The notes under the pieces are model-generated. The model made no database searches and was not told the DNA's origin. It worked only from the letters and a program-made list of their open reading frames with translations. Shown piece by piece: positions 26,208 to 37,567 of a DNA stretch of 64,000 nucleotides. Numbering within the stretch: position 1 is the first letter of the stretch; each line of letters starts with the position of its first letter. This stretch comes from Portulaca oleracea (Eukaryota > Streptophyta > Magnoliopsida > Caryophyllales > Portulacaceae), in NCBI GenBank assembly GCA_029582165.1, contig CM055877.1:20992355-21056354 (forward strand), written 5' to 3'. A program made the translations under genes and the position numbers.

Positions 26208-27018
26208 TATTAACAGATGAATGATGAACTATTGGTCAAGGGTTCAAGTCCTCATATCCATATTATTTTGATTTTTGATATTTTTTAATTTACCCTAATT
26301 TACTTTTCATATTTTACATATTGTAGATATATCTTTGTCTCTCAAACTCTTTCCTTTTAAGAGTTTAGTTTTTATTCTTTCCAAAGAGCATTCTTTTTAT
26401 AGTTTATATTTACATTATATTATATTTTCTTAGATTATAATATTTTAACAATTTAAGATCATATATTTTACTACTTTTTGGATATAATTATATTTTTTAT
26501 TGATTTCTAACTACTTATTTCCTTTTTCTAAATTTTTACTACATAAAAATTACGGAAATATTTAATTTTAAAAAGAGTATGTATAAGATAATTTTATGCA
26601 TTTATATATGAAAACATTCTTACATAGCTTTATTTATTACTAATCGAGGATTCAAAAATCATAATATATTTAGAATTGTTTGGTTGATATCGCAGTGAGT
26701 TGGTTTAAATGACATTGTATTTATTTTTTGTTACAAATGAATTGTGTAACATAAAATAGTATTACTAAAATATAATCTAATATTTTCTTTTAATTCAAAA
26801 ACTGATCTTGAAAATATAGTTGACAATCATATTTAAGTTTGGCACCCGCAATGATTATTTTTTGGCTCCACCCCTGATTATTCCCACAGGGACTTCGCTC
26901 AACTACACACCAAACTAGTCTCCTATGTAATCGCTAAATTGGCAAGGTTTTGGTTCGGTTTAATCTAAACATTACTTCTAATCACTTTTAATAGAAAGCA
27001 AGCAACAATTTGCACCAA
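26208..27018. other. AT-rich spacer without recognisable gene
   Basis: Strongly AT-rich sequence between PMD-2 and the Pack-MULE. A box-B-like GGTTCAAGTCC near 26,240 has no convincing box A or tRNA fold. Nothing else is supported. Confidence 0.6.
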
Positions 27019-28518
27019 AAAATTGCTCCAGGGGTGCCATACATTCCCCAAAAGTGACTATTTGGGGACCACATTATTTTTTTTTACTCATTGGGGACCA
27101 GATTGTGGTCAAAATTGGCTGGTTGGGTATTTTCCGGCCAAAAGTTATGAAAATCCGGTGAGAATAGCCAGAGTCAACATAAATATCATTTAGACGCATG
27201 GAGTGACGAAAATACCCCTTTTTTGGCTCCAATTTTTGTCTCATCCCAGTTCACCCATGGTTCCAAAACAAATTCTCCATAGTGACGAAATTGCACCCTC
27301 TTCAGATTTCCCAAACTTTGTCCCATCACTCTTCAGAAGAAGAGGAAAGGTGAGCCCATAAGCCCCTTCAACCTGCAAAATCTTTCGAATTAACTCGGTC
27401 CCAGCTGTTATATTCCCCCATTGATCACTCCCTCCAATCTGAACACTAATCCCTTCATTCTTATACAAATGCACAAAATCATACCCTTGCAACAATTGGT
27501 AGCTAAATTCAGTAAAAGTCATCCCTTGTTCAGATTCCAACCTCTTCTTCACACTCTCCTTTGACATCATAGTCCCAACCCTAGCATACCTCCCCACATT
27601 CTTCAAGAAATCAAGAAAGCTAACATCTTTCCACCAATCATAATTATTCAAAATCATAAACCCATTACCACCAACCCTACCCAGAATGTTGGTTAAGATG
27701 GATTCAATACCTCGAGTGTTCTTTTCTAGGGTTTGCTCGTCGAGCTCGGGTCTCTCGGAGGACTTGCCGGAGGGGTCGCCGACGCGGCCGGTGGCGCCGC
27801 CGAGGACGGCGACGGGACGGTGGCCGCACTTCTGGAACCATGAAAGGACGATTATGCCCATGAGATTCCCCAGATGGAGGCTCTCGGCGGTGGGGTCGAA
27901 TCCACAGTAGACCTTCAATTGGGCGGCGGAATTGCACGCTGAACGGAGGTTTTCTCCGGTGATTGATTCGATGAGGCCTCGTTGCTCGAGCACGTCGATG
28001 ACATTCCGGTGGCCGCGCGGCGGAGGATGCGGCGAAGGCGACGGTGTTGGTGGTGGCAGGGGTGGTGGAGTGGGTGATTAGGGTTCTGAGAGGGTAAGTA
28101 GTGGGTGAGGTAGAGGGGAAGGTGACAGAGAAGGCATTGGGTTTGGAGGAGAGAGAGAGGAGGGAGAAATGGTGGTGGAAGGTGAAGATGGTCCGGGTAG
28201 CTATGGAGGTGAATGGAGCTCCTCCAATGGCGGCACACATTGGTAACCAGAGAGGGGGAGGGGATGAGATGAGGTGAGGACTTGAGAGGGGGAGGGGACG
28301 AGACTTAGCATATTTGAGCGGGCAACTAAAAAGGGCAAACTGGACTTTTCACACATAAGGCAATGGGTATTTAAGTCTTTTCATTGTTTCCGGCTATTTT
28401 TGCCGGAAAATACACAACCAGCCAATTTGACCACAATCTGGTCCCCAACGAGTAAAAAAAAATAATGTGGTCCCCAAATAGTCACTTTTGGGGAATGTAT
28501 GGCACCCCTGAGCAATTT
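27019..28518. mobile_element. Pack-MULE-like TIR transposon carrying a host gene fragment
   Basis: About 125 bp at 27,019-27,145 (core GGGGTGCCATACATTCCCC) recurs in inverted orientation at 28,395-28,518 with few mismatches. The interior is a piece of a tyrosyl-tRNA synthetase gene with its 5' leader, and no transposase. A relative with the same terminal 180 bp starts at 63,331. A clean target duplication could not be fixed: AAATTGCTC next to the core is itself inverted at the other end, so it belongs to the repeat. Long TIRs plus a captured gene fit the Pack-MULE pattern; another TIR superfamily is not excluded. Confidence 0.75.
27241..28240 (-). pseudogene. Captured tyrosine-tRNA ligase (organellar type) fragment, frameshifted and 3'-truncated
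   Basis: ATG 28240 opens a Ser/Thr/His-rich N-terminus like an organellar transit peptide. An extra G at about 27,998 breaks the frame. The second frame (27993-27241, 250 codons) carries class I synthetase motifs: FDPTAESLHLGN with the HIGH-equivalent HLGN, the Tyr-recognition region with NNYDWW, QIGGSDQWGN, and the KMSKS-equivalent KFGKS about 20 residues from its end. After EEGAI it diverges from the family, so the C-terminal anticodon and S4-like domains are missing. The family charges tRNA-Tyr in plastids and mitochondria. This copy lies wholly between inverted repeats and cannot make the enzyme. No intron is visible in the captured part. Confidence 0.9.
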
Positions 28519-29042
28519 AGAGTATAAACCTAAGTTACTCTATTAATTAACGAAGCAGATTGAACTTGTATGTCACTAATTTGATACATTTTAGAGTCAA
28601 TATCGTTGCAAACTTTTGACAATGAAGCAAATTGCTCAATAAAATTAATCTCCTGCTTTCGTGGTTATTTCAATTTTAACAAAGTTAAAGATCAAATTAT
28701 CAATGACCCCTAATTGCAAATCCTCTTCATGTAGTTCATTTTATAATTAGTTTAATCCTAAGGTTTTATCGAATTTCTCCTTTCGGTACTTCACTCAACA
28801 ATCTAAATCCATATCTTTGATGACCAATCGAAAACAATGACATACATAATCAAAAGTTAAATAATAGGCATTGCCTTTCATCCCCTTTATTTTTACTGTC
28901 GTCGCCCTATTTCGTCACAACACTTCGTACACAACCTTTTCCTTCCTCATAATTTTCTCTTAACTTCCTTAACTCTTTCTCTCTCTAAATTCTTTCCCTT
29001 TCTCTCTAAATTCTCTCCATGTCAAACACTAATCTCTTCAAA
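28519..29042. other. AT-rich flank upstream of the MULE transposase gene
   Basis: No long frame and no repeat that I recognise. The last 100 bp are C/T-rich (CTCTCTAAATTC repeated twice), as in a 5' untranslated leader leading to the ATG at 29043. Confidence 0.5.
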
Positions 29043-31239
29043 ATGAGCAATGGAACATCATCTGACGAAGAAGAGGTAAATGTTATTGTCTGTTTGTCAA
29101 TTTAATTTTTGAATTCAAAATTTCTTACCCTAGACCCTAAACGCCACGAAAAAGCGCTCGGACCAAACGCTCCATAATAGCGTCCGGACCAAGGTCGAAA
29201 CGCCCTTAAGGGTGCGTCTGAACCATGGTCTAGACGCCTCCAGAACGTGTTTGTACCTTGGTTGGGACGCTATTCTAGTGCGTTTAGACCATGGTTCGAG
29301 CGCATTTTGGTGGCATTTAGTCCGTGGTTGAAGTGCTTTTCTGGAGCGTTTGTCACTGTTTTTGAAATTACCATACTTATTTGCATAATTTATTTATATT
29401 TGATTAATATTGTGTTATGATGAGAAATTAAATGTTTGAATAAATTTTGAATGTAGGTTTTGCTTGAGGATTTTGGGGGAGACGATATTGATTATTCAGA
29501 TCAATTTGCTACGGATTAGTGGTTTGATACGATCGAGGATCTTCATGAATGGGACGACATGATCGCTAGAGGAATTGAGTTTAGACTTGTTAGAGCATCT
29601 TACAAGAAGGGGAAAGAGGGTGGGCTGGTGCGGTTATATCTAAGATGCTGGTGCTATGGGAGATATCGAGGGAAAGCCAGTAAGATCGATTGTGACAGTC
29701 AGTTAGATACGAAGACAAAATCGTGCCAGTGTCCACTCGTGATAGTTGCATTTTCTCCATCAGGACAGAGGTGGGTTGTCCGAATGTACGCTGGAGAGAA
29801 AGGGGTACATAATCATCGGTTCATTCTTTATGAGGAGGGACACCGAAGGGGACACCCGTTGACATCTAATATGAAAGTCCACATACGGGAAATGACTAAC
29901 ACCGGGTGTACTCCTACCATGATACACACATCGTTGAAGATGAATTTCCCGAACTGTAATGTCAACGTAGGGCAGATTTACAATGAGCGATTCAAAGTTA
30001 GGTCGGAGGAGATGTAGGGTAGGACACATGTGCAACAATGTTTACACTTGGAAATTGAGCACGGTACTTGTCCTGGACCGACTTTGATGATGACAGCCAG
30101 TTGTGGCAGATCTTTATGTGCCACCCCTACTCATTGAAGCTTCTCCGCACATATCCAGAAGTTATCCTCATCAATAGTACATACAAGACCAACAAGAATA
30201 AGTGATCATTTTGTGAAATAGTTGGTGTCACTTTTACAAATCATTACTTTCTTGTTGCGTACTCAATAATGAGAGATGAGCGGAAGGAGTCATATGAATG
30301 GGTGCTCCAAAGACTGAAAGATCGGTGTGACACCAAACATATTCATCACTAATCGAGAGATAGCTTTGCCATGGGCTATAAGCCACGTATTTCCCGGAGT
30401 TCCTCACCTATTATGCGTCTGGCATATAGGGAATGATGTTGAGAACAAAGTGAATGAGTTGACTGGCGGGAAGAAGAATGGATAGAGGGATTTTTTCAGG
30501 AAGACATGTTAGCACCGCGTCGTTTATCCAAGTACACTTATTGAATTTGACATAAACTGGACATGTTTGGTGTCACATTGGGTTGGGAGAAACGCACGGG
30601 TTGTCGATTATTTGAATAGTACTTGGATGAAGTACAAGAGAAGTTTATTCGAGCATACACCAACGAAGTCGCTCACATGGGAAACACCGCAACTTCTAGA
30701 GTAGAGAGTCAACATTCGACTTTCAAGTACTATCTCGGTAGCGGTTGTTGTTCATTTGATTGGCTGTGGAAGAGGGGTCGTCAAAACCAACATGTCGAGA
30801 TTGTGGGCACTAGAGTAGTCCAGGAGTGGACACACAGTATTGAAGAAAGTCGCACTGTACATGCATCTACATGGTTGTGTATCTCACTATGCAATGAACT
30901 TAATAAACGATGAGTACAATAAGATGATGACCATGGATGGAGATGTGGTGAACTGGTGTGATCATTTTTTGTGGAAAACACATCATCTTGCATGTGCCTG
31001 TACGTTGAAAAACCTCTTGGAGCAGGATTGTGATTTGTATGCCAAAAGTATTCACAGCTACTGGAGGCAACTTGAAGTCCTTGGACAGTGCCTGATCCAT
31101 TATTCCAGGACATGTCTTATTTCGATTCCCTTGTGAAGAAGGTAAGGGAAAGTGACCCCACCATCATACGCCGCATGTCTCGAGTCATGACCGATGCGTT
31201 GCATCCCGAGAGCAACTACATATCGGATCCAGAAAGAAG
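29043..31239 (+). pseudogene. MULE transposase (FAR1/Jittery-like), N-terminal and catalytic parts
   Basis: A short first exon (ATG 29043, acidic) is followed by an intron-like stretch to about 29,456. Then comes a FAR1-like DNA-binding part (29,559-30,017), continuing through several frames to 31,239. Transposase landmarks are FMCHPYSLKLLRTYPEVILI, EIVGVT, SYEWVLQRLK, the FPGVPHLLCVWHI block, and TSRVESQHSTFKYYL. The two Asp positions expected as DDE residues read Asn (INSTYKTN and ITNREIAL). Several frameshifts and stops interrupt it. The sequence breaks at Athila-1 and resumes at 37,563 in the same protein (SDPERSP then THRKGRPS). Dead transposase. Confidence 0.8.
29154..29357. repeat. Tandem array of 24-bp palindromic units, period 33 bp
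   Basis: Units start at about 29,154 (short), 29,180, 29,214, 29,246, 29,280, 29,313 and 29,346 (partial). Each full unit has complementary ends (GCGTNT...ANACGC type) around a near-palindromic ACCATGGT or ACCAAGGT core, separated by about 9 unrelated bases. Unit 29,214-29,237 is the most symmetric. The array lies in the putative first intron of the MULE gene. Confidence 0.75.
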
Positions 31240-31244
31240 CCCAC

Positions 31245-32681
31245 TGATAACCCTATATTTTATAGGGTTATTTAGGTGTTTAATACATGAATTTCAGGTC
31301 TGTTTGTGATAGAACACGACATTTTATATCCCAAATTCATGTACATTTCACTTGATTTGGAGATTGGTGTAATTTTGTAGGTTTGTGAATGAAATTACAT
31401 GAAGTCACGAAGAGAAAGAAATAGGAGGAGAAGCTGAAAGGTGGGGAGACAAAGCGAAGAGCAAGGAAAAACAAGAAAATATACTTGCCAAGACAGGTGC
31501 TGGCAGCGCGTCGGGACGCGCTGGTAGCGCCACAAACAGAAGGTTTAGGGGCATTGAAGTCTGGAGCGCGCTGGTAGCGCCTAGAGAGCGGTGGCAGCGC
31601 CTGGTTGTTACGCCACTCCTTGTTCTCCAAGGCATGTATCGCGCTGGTAGCGCGTAGGTTGTTATGCACAGCTTGGAGAGCAAGACACCTACTTCTATAA
31701 AAGAAATAGGAGCAACGGGAGATTGGGAGATCAGATCATAGCATACATTTCATCTATTATTATTATTATTAGTTCTCAAAAACAATATTTCTAGAATTCT
31801 AGTCTTAGTATTGGAGATCAAAGTGTTCAATCGGCGACGGAAAAATTGGAGATTGAGGCTCGGGAGAAGGAAACTTTCACGAGCCGACATATTCGTTCAT
31901 CCCTCGATTGTGGTTGTTCTCTTCCCTGATTTTTACTATGTTTTCTAGATTCAATTCAATTAGTTTAGTTGTTTTTATTATTAAGCATGAGTAGTTAATT
32001 TTTAGTTTAGGGGAAACTCGATGTTGTTCATTTGACCCTATGTTTTGATTTTGGTATGAAATAGTTTGTCAATTTCGTTCTGTCTTTGTGTTTATATTGT
32101 TACAGTAATTGATTGGCCACCTGTTACTTGTGTCTAGACTCTTAGTTTCGGATCGAAAGGTTGCTTCTTTGAGTTGGATTGACGAAGATCGAATAGGTAT
32201 AAAATTCGGTTAGAAATAATGTATTTCATACCTAGGATCGTTTAAATAACCTGTTGTTAACTTTGACTAAATTAGATAGATATGAAAATAGGTGTTTGAT
32301 TTAGTCGGAGCAATTCACTCCAGATCGAAAGATTGTTGTGATAGATATTTGTTTGGTTATTGATCCCAAATTGGTACAAATTGCTAAATACTGAAGTCAG
32401 ACCTTTTAATTGGATAACTAGAGTAACTCCCCTAAACGCCCTTTTAATATTGATAAAACCTTCATAAAAATTATTCTTGCTGTTTTGATTAGATAAATTT
32501 GCAATTTAAATTAGATTATTTTTCAATTTAGTTCACTTCAGTTTGACCGAATTAAAAATCCTACCCTTTGATTAACCTAGCATCCTTTGTAGTGGGTTAG
32601 TTTAGTGCGTAAGCTAGAACAAGTCCTCGTGGGACCGACCTTGATATACTACACTATACACCGTACACTTGCGGCGTATCA
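31245..32681 (+). repeat. Athila-1 5' LTR
   Basis: 1437 bp, nearly identical to 36160-37562 apart from small indels. It contains a TATA box TATAAAAG at 31,696-31,703 and a palindrome cluster just upstream of it. Confidence 0.92.
31497..31653. promoter_or_regulatory. Athila-1 LTR palindrome cluster (GCGCTGGTAGCGC)
   Basis: 13-mers with GCGCT/AGCGC arms start at 31497, 31518, 31568, 31588 and 31641. Pair spacings are 21 and 20 bp; pair periods are 71 and 73 bp. The other LTR has copies at 36412, 36433, 36483 and 36536. All lie 43-200 bp upstream of the TATA box. Mismatches fall mostly in arms of the outer copies. Confidence 0.7.
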
Positions 32682-32687
32682 AGTTTT

Positions 32688-32704
32688 TGGCGCCGTTGCC
32701 GGGG
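32688..32704 (+). other. Athila-1 primer binding site, tRNA-Asp type
   Basis: TGGCGCCGTTGCCGGGG starts 6 bp after the 5' LTR. This sequence is the usual PBS of Athila and related elements. Confidence 0.85.
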
Positions 32705-32818
32705 ACTTTGTCCCTAGCTGCCATTAGACGAAGACACTCTCGTTGACTAGGTTTTTATTTCTTTTCTTAAAACCCTAAAAATCAAATAAAAATTTAAAAA
32801 ATTAAAAAATTTAAAATT

Positions 32819-34070
32819 ATGGCAACTTTTTATTTTCCTCAATTTGAACGCGAATCATTTTTGGCGTTATTTTGAGCGATTATCTGCTATTCTTGTTCAA
32901 TGCGATATCATGTTAGGAAAACCTGAAATTCTTGATATTGTTTTTGAAGGTGTGAATATGGAAACCAGTAGTCTTTTGGATTATTTTGGTTTTTGTGCTA
33001 AAATTGTTGATGAAGCTTGGAGTTTGCTTGAGTGGCTTGCACGTGATACTCTTGAATTTGAAAATTCTTATTGTGCATCTAGTTACTCAGACTCTAATCC
33101 TTGTGCATCTCATGCTAGATTATATATTCAACCTCATTGCTTTACTCCTTGTCGTTTGTGTAATTCTCTTGACCATGATGAGCCTACATGCCCTAGTTTA
33201 GCTAGACTTGATATTTTGATGAGGGAAACTCTAGAGCAACATGATAGGACAATTGACATGATGCGAAGGTTTGGCCTATTACCTAATTCTTACCATAGTT
33301 CTAGTTCTTTCAATTTGAATGTTGGATTATGTGATGAGGTTGAGTCTACCCTCCCTTTAGAGGCTAGTCTAGAGGAAACATTTGAGCCTTCTGAGTCATC
33401 TTTGTCAACTGTTGCTCCTTCTCATCCTAGCTTACCTAGAGACATTACTGATGGTGTCTTGACTTTTCCTAATGCATCCTTACCTTTTTCTCAGTCGACG
33501 GGGTTTGAGGTGAGTGATTTCCATGGGTTTGATGCTAGGTATGATGATGATGTTTGTCATGAGTTAATTGATGCTATTGATGAGGAGTCTTGTAAGGGGT
33601 TTGTGGGTGGATTGGATCCTTCAAGCAAGGAATCTGATGATGTACTCCATGCTTCTATGCTTTGTTCACCACCTTCTGTTGCCCCTAAGAACCTTGAGGA
33701 GCCCATTCCCTGTAAAAAGATCATTGATGTTCATGTTGATGTGGAATGTGTGGTTAACTCTTGTGATGTAACTGTGATTGAGGGGACCAACAATGTCTTT
33801 GACTTGTCCTTAGGCGCTTTAGAAGGGTTTTATCCCTATATTGATCCATATTGTAAATGCCTAGAGGACTCAGCTAGAAAAATCATGTGGTCAACTTATT
33901 TTGATTCTTTTGATTTTTCTAATACTTTTGACTTATTTGACAGAGTGCAACTAACATTCTTTGCCATGAGTATTTTGTTGCTCTCTTATCTGCAGGCTTG
34001 TGAACCGCATGCTGGGAAGTTTGACAAGCTCCTAAGGGCGTTGGCTGCATATGAGGTGAGTTTCGTCTAG
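32819..34070 (+). pseudogene. Gag-derived protein with CCHC knuckle and C-terminal hydrophobic segment (Athila-1)
   Basis: ATG 32819 is the likely start; one frameshift near 32,860 moves the reading to the long frame (32,844-34,070, about 408 codons). In that frame residues 26-75 (EGVNMETSSLLDYFGF ... EAWSLLEWLARDT) resemble the C-terminal half of Athila capsid, which has a GLxxxTRxLxD ... EAYELLE pattern. A CX2CX4HX4C knuckle (CRLCNSLDHDEPTC) lies at residues 103-116. An acidic, Ser-rich stretch of about 230 residues follows, then a hydrophobic segment at about 368-386 and the tail KLLRALAAYE. A homologue with the same order is in Athila-2. It was probably a modified Gag; membrane association is inferred from hydropathy only. 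Confidence 0.7.
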
Positions 34071-34093
34071 CTAAAGAAGTTAAACTAGCGCTT

Positions 34094-34111
34094 CTTGGGA
34101 GGCAACCCAAG
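34094..34111 (+). other. Conserved hairpin after the Athila-1 ORF
   Basis: CTTGGGAGGCAACCCAAG forms a 6-bp stem with a 6-nt loop, 24 bp past the stop codon. The same hairpin with the same flank (AGCGCTT before the stem) follows the Athila-2 ORF at 50658-50675. Confidence 0.65.
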
Positions 34112-36159
34112 CATTTAATTGCTTTATTAGGTTTTATTTCGTTCCTTTAATTTTCTTTCATTTTTTTTAGAGTGTGATGCATTATGTCGTTTCCTTCTTG
34201 TGCATACTACCCTTATTCGAGATGCATTACGGACACTGCTTTGTCCAAGCATGGGGGGTACTTTTGCAAAAAGTCCGTATCTTGAGTCTTTTTTTTTTTT
34301 AGGATAAATCACTTGTATAAATTGCATCCACCTAGATTGCATTAGATAGATCATTTTAGTTATTGGTTTTTCTTTCTTTACTTTTCCTTGTTTTTAGTTC
34401 TTCCTTTCTTAGCTTTGCATGACAAAACAAAAAAAAATCCAAAAAGATTGAAAAATCAGAAAACATAAAAAAAAAAGGATTAGGATAGGTTAGCGAACAA
34501 TAACCCCTCCTATGACGATTTGTAAGCTATTTTGTCTTTCTTTTTGACTTCGCTTGACCTTATGTGCTCTGGATATGGTTGTCGGTTTCAAAAAGATAGG
34601 TTAAGTTGTCCTATGTTTTGAGATATGCGTGATCGAAAAAGGTATATGACTACTTTGATTGATCTAGTGGTGTAAATAGGCGTGTCGCAAATCTTTGGGC
34701 TAGGTTTGGTTGAATGAGCCTTATCCCGTGAGTCCACATGGCCAAATGTATAGACTGATCATCTTTATCGGTCTCTTTATTCTTTGAGTGACTCCACCAT
34801 AGTTGCACCTCTAGAGTTTGGTTTGTATCTTGTACGAAGCTACGTCGTTGCATTTGCATAAAGTGATGAAGTGACAGAGACATTCATTTGTGTATTATTG
34901 AAACTACATAGCCTAATAGCCACCTTAACATTGTTTATATCCCTCTTTAGCCTCTTCTAGTTTTTATCTACCTCTTTTATATTTGAACCCTTGTATTACA
35001 AGCCATGGCCTGATTCGATTTCCTACCCTTTTGCCTTGCTTGGAGTTTGAGTGTTCATCGTATCATATCGAGAGTGTGGATTGGAAGGGTTGATGATGGA
35101 TTGTGTTGAAAACTAGAAAGATGGGTGTAGATTGGGCATGTGTTTTGATTTGGGAAACTGTTAGATCGAAAGTTCATTGGGATGCTTTATGTTTTCCAAT
35201 TAAATAGTATTCTCTTGATGTATCTTGAAACCGGAGATCGCTTATGTGCTCAATTATTATTATTTTTTTACTTCCCCCTAGTCACCTGTGCAAAAGAAAT
35301 AAATGAAAAAAAAAGAAAAAAAAGAGAGAAAAAAAAAAGAAAAGAAAGATAGGTGATTAGATGGGGGAACTTTGTGTTACATGCGATTTCCGACATTAAT
35401 AGAGAAGTATTTTTGATGAAGATCTTTTGGAGCAAATATGGGTTGTGATTTGTTCATAATTGTGAAATGAGGGAGAAAATGAGTAGCTTGCCCATCTTTG
35501 GCAAGTAAGTGAGTTGAGAAATATGTTAACTCTAAGCTTGGCTCTTAACTCCTCAGTCCTAAAATATTTACCACTATTTTCCCTTAACCTGAGCCCCATT
35601 TCAACCCGAAAAATTCCTCTTGATTGTCACTTGCAAACTGCATAATAGCGGTGGGTAGCGAGATACTTATTAAGTTCCGGTAGGTTGTTTCTTTGGTCTG
35701 AGTATTGAGTGTTAGCCTCACTATATGAGCGCATTTGAGAGTTGGAGTGTTTCAACAATATCCGAAGTGAGGTTATGCTCATTCGACCAGCCTACATTCA
35801 TAACCAACCGCGCTTATTTGCATTATCTGAGATTAGTTGGTGGTTGTTTACCTCTAGAAAGTGCATGTCTTGTGAACATGGAACGACCTCATTCTTCTTG
35901 ATCTGAACTGATTTGATTCATATCCGGATCACATTTCGTTGTGCTCGGTTGAAATGATGTGACTAGATTAGTTAGCCTGAGCAGGATTGTATAAAACCTG
36001 TTTTTCTTATTTTCTTTTAGTCGAGTCGTCTTGAATCGGAGTCCAAGTCTCCCGGTCTGTTCTTTAATATTTGGTTTTGATTTGAGTCCTCTTGATTTCC
36101 TTCTACTATCTTGTTTGGAACTTGATTGGGGACAATCAAGAACTAAGCATGGGGGGATT

Positions 36160-37562
36160 TGATAACCCTATATTTTATAGGGTTATTTGGGTGTTTAATA
36201 CATGAATTTCAGGTCTGTTTGTGATCGAACACGACATTTTATATCCCAAATTCGTGTACATTTCACTTGGTATGGAGATTGGTGTAATTTTGTAGGTTTC
36301 TGAATGAAATTACATGAAGTCACGAAGAGAAAGAAATAGGAGGAGAAGCTGAAAGGTGGGGAGACAAAGCAAAGAGTAAGGAAAAACAAGAAAATATGCT
36401 TGCCAAGACAGACGCTGGCAGCGCGTCGGGACGTGCTGGTAGCGCCACAAACAGAAGGTTTAGGGGCATTGAAGTCTGGAGCGCGCTGGTAGCGCCTGGT
36501 TGTTACGCCACTCCTTGTTCTCCAAGGCATGTATCGCGCTGGTAGCGCGTAGGTTGTTATGCACAGCTTGGAGAGCAAGACACCTACTTCTATAAAAGAA
36601 ACAGGAGCAACGGGAGATTGGGAGATCAGATCATAGCATACATTTCATCTGTTATTATTATTATTAGTTCTCAAAAACAATATTTCTAGAATTCTAGTCT
36701 TAGTATTGGAGATCAAAGTGTTCAATCGGCGACGGAAAAATCGGAGATTGAGGCTCGGGAGAAGGAAACTTTCACGAGCCGACATATTCGTTCATCCCTC
36801 GATTGTGGTTGTTTTCTTCCCTGATTTTTACTATGTTTTCTAGATTCAATTCAATTAGTTTAGTTGTTTTTATTATTAAGCATGAGTAGTTAATTTTTAG
36901 TTTAGGGGAAACTCGATGTTGTTCATTTGACCCTATGTTTTGATTTTGGTATGAAATAGTTTGTCAATTTCGTTCTGTCTTGGTGTTTATATTGTTACAG
37001 TAATTGATTGGCCACCTGTTACTTGTGTCTAGACTCTTAGTTTCGGATCGAAAGGTTGCTTCTTTGAGTTGGATTGACGAAGATCGAATAGGTATAAAAT
37101 TCGGTTAGAAATAATGTATTTCATACCTAGGATCGTTTAAATAACCTGTTGTTAACTTAGCCATGAAAATATGTGTTTGATTTAGTCGGAGCAATTGACT
37201 CCGGATCGAAAGATTGTTGTGATAGATATTTGTTTGGTTATTGATCCCAAATTGGTACAAATTGCTAAATACTGAAGTCGGACCTTTTAATTGGATAACT
37301 AGAGTAACTCCCCTAAACGCCCTTTTAATATTGATAAAACCTTCATAAAAATTATTCTAACTGTTTTGATTAGATAAATTTGCAGTTTAAATTAGATTAT
37401 TCTTCAATTTAGTTCACTTCAGTTTGACCGAATTAAAAATCCAACCCTTTGATTAACCTAGCATCCTTTGTAGTGGGTTAGTTTAGTGCGTAAGCTAGAA
37501 CAAGTCCTCATGGGAACGACCTTGATATACTACACTGTACACCATGCACTTGCGGCGTATCA
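36160..37562 (+). repeat. Athila-1 3' LTR
   Basis: 1403 bp. Differs from the 5' LTR by scattered substitutions and small deletions. One deletion removes 20 bp containing a palindrome copy (near 36,496 relative to 31,581-31,600) between short direct repeats. Confidence 0.92.
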
Positions 37563-37567
37563 CCCAC

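Larger units (their letters stand above)
31245..37562 (+). mobile_element. Athila-1: non-autonomous Athila-like LTR retrotransposon
   Basis: LTRs start TGATAACCCT and end GCGGCGTATCA, with target duplication CCCAC (31240-31244 and 37563-37567). The PBS is of the tRNA-Asp type typical of Athila elements. The interior (3.48 kb) encodes one Gag-like protein (32,819-34,070) and has no Pol. A hairpin follows the stop codon. The remaining interior (34,112-36,148) has no gene and ends in a polypurine tract ATGGGGGGAT next to the 3' LTR. It is inserted in the MULE transposase gene. Confidence 0.9.

Noticed and set aside
26225..26260. tRNA-derived SINE
   Set aside because: Only a box-B-like GGTTCAAGTCC is present; no box A, no tRNA fold, no poly(A) or TSD.
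27241..28240. A working organellar tyrosyl-tRNA synthetase gene
   Set aside because: It is frameshifted, lacks the C-terminal domains and lies between transposon inverted repeats.
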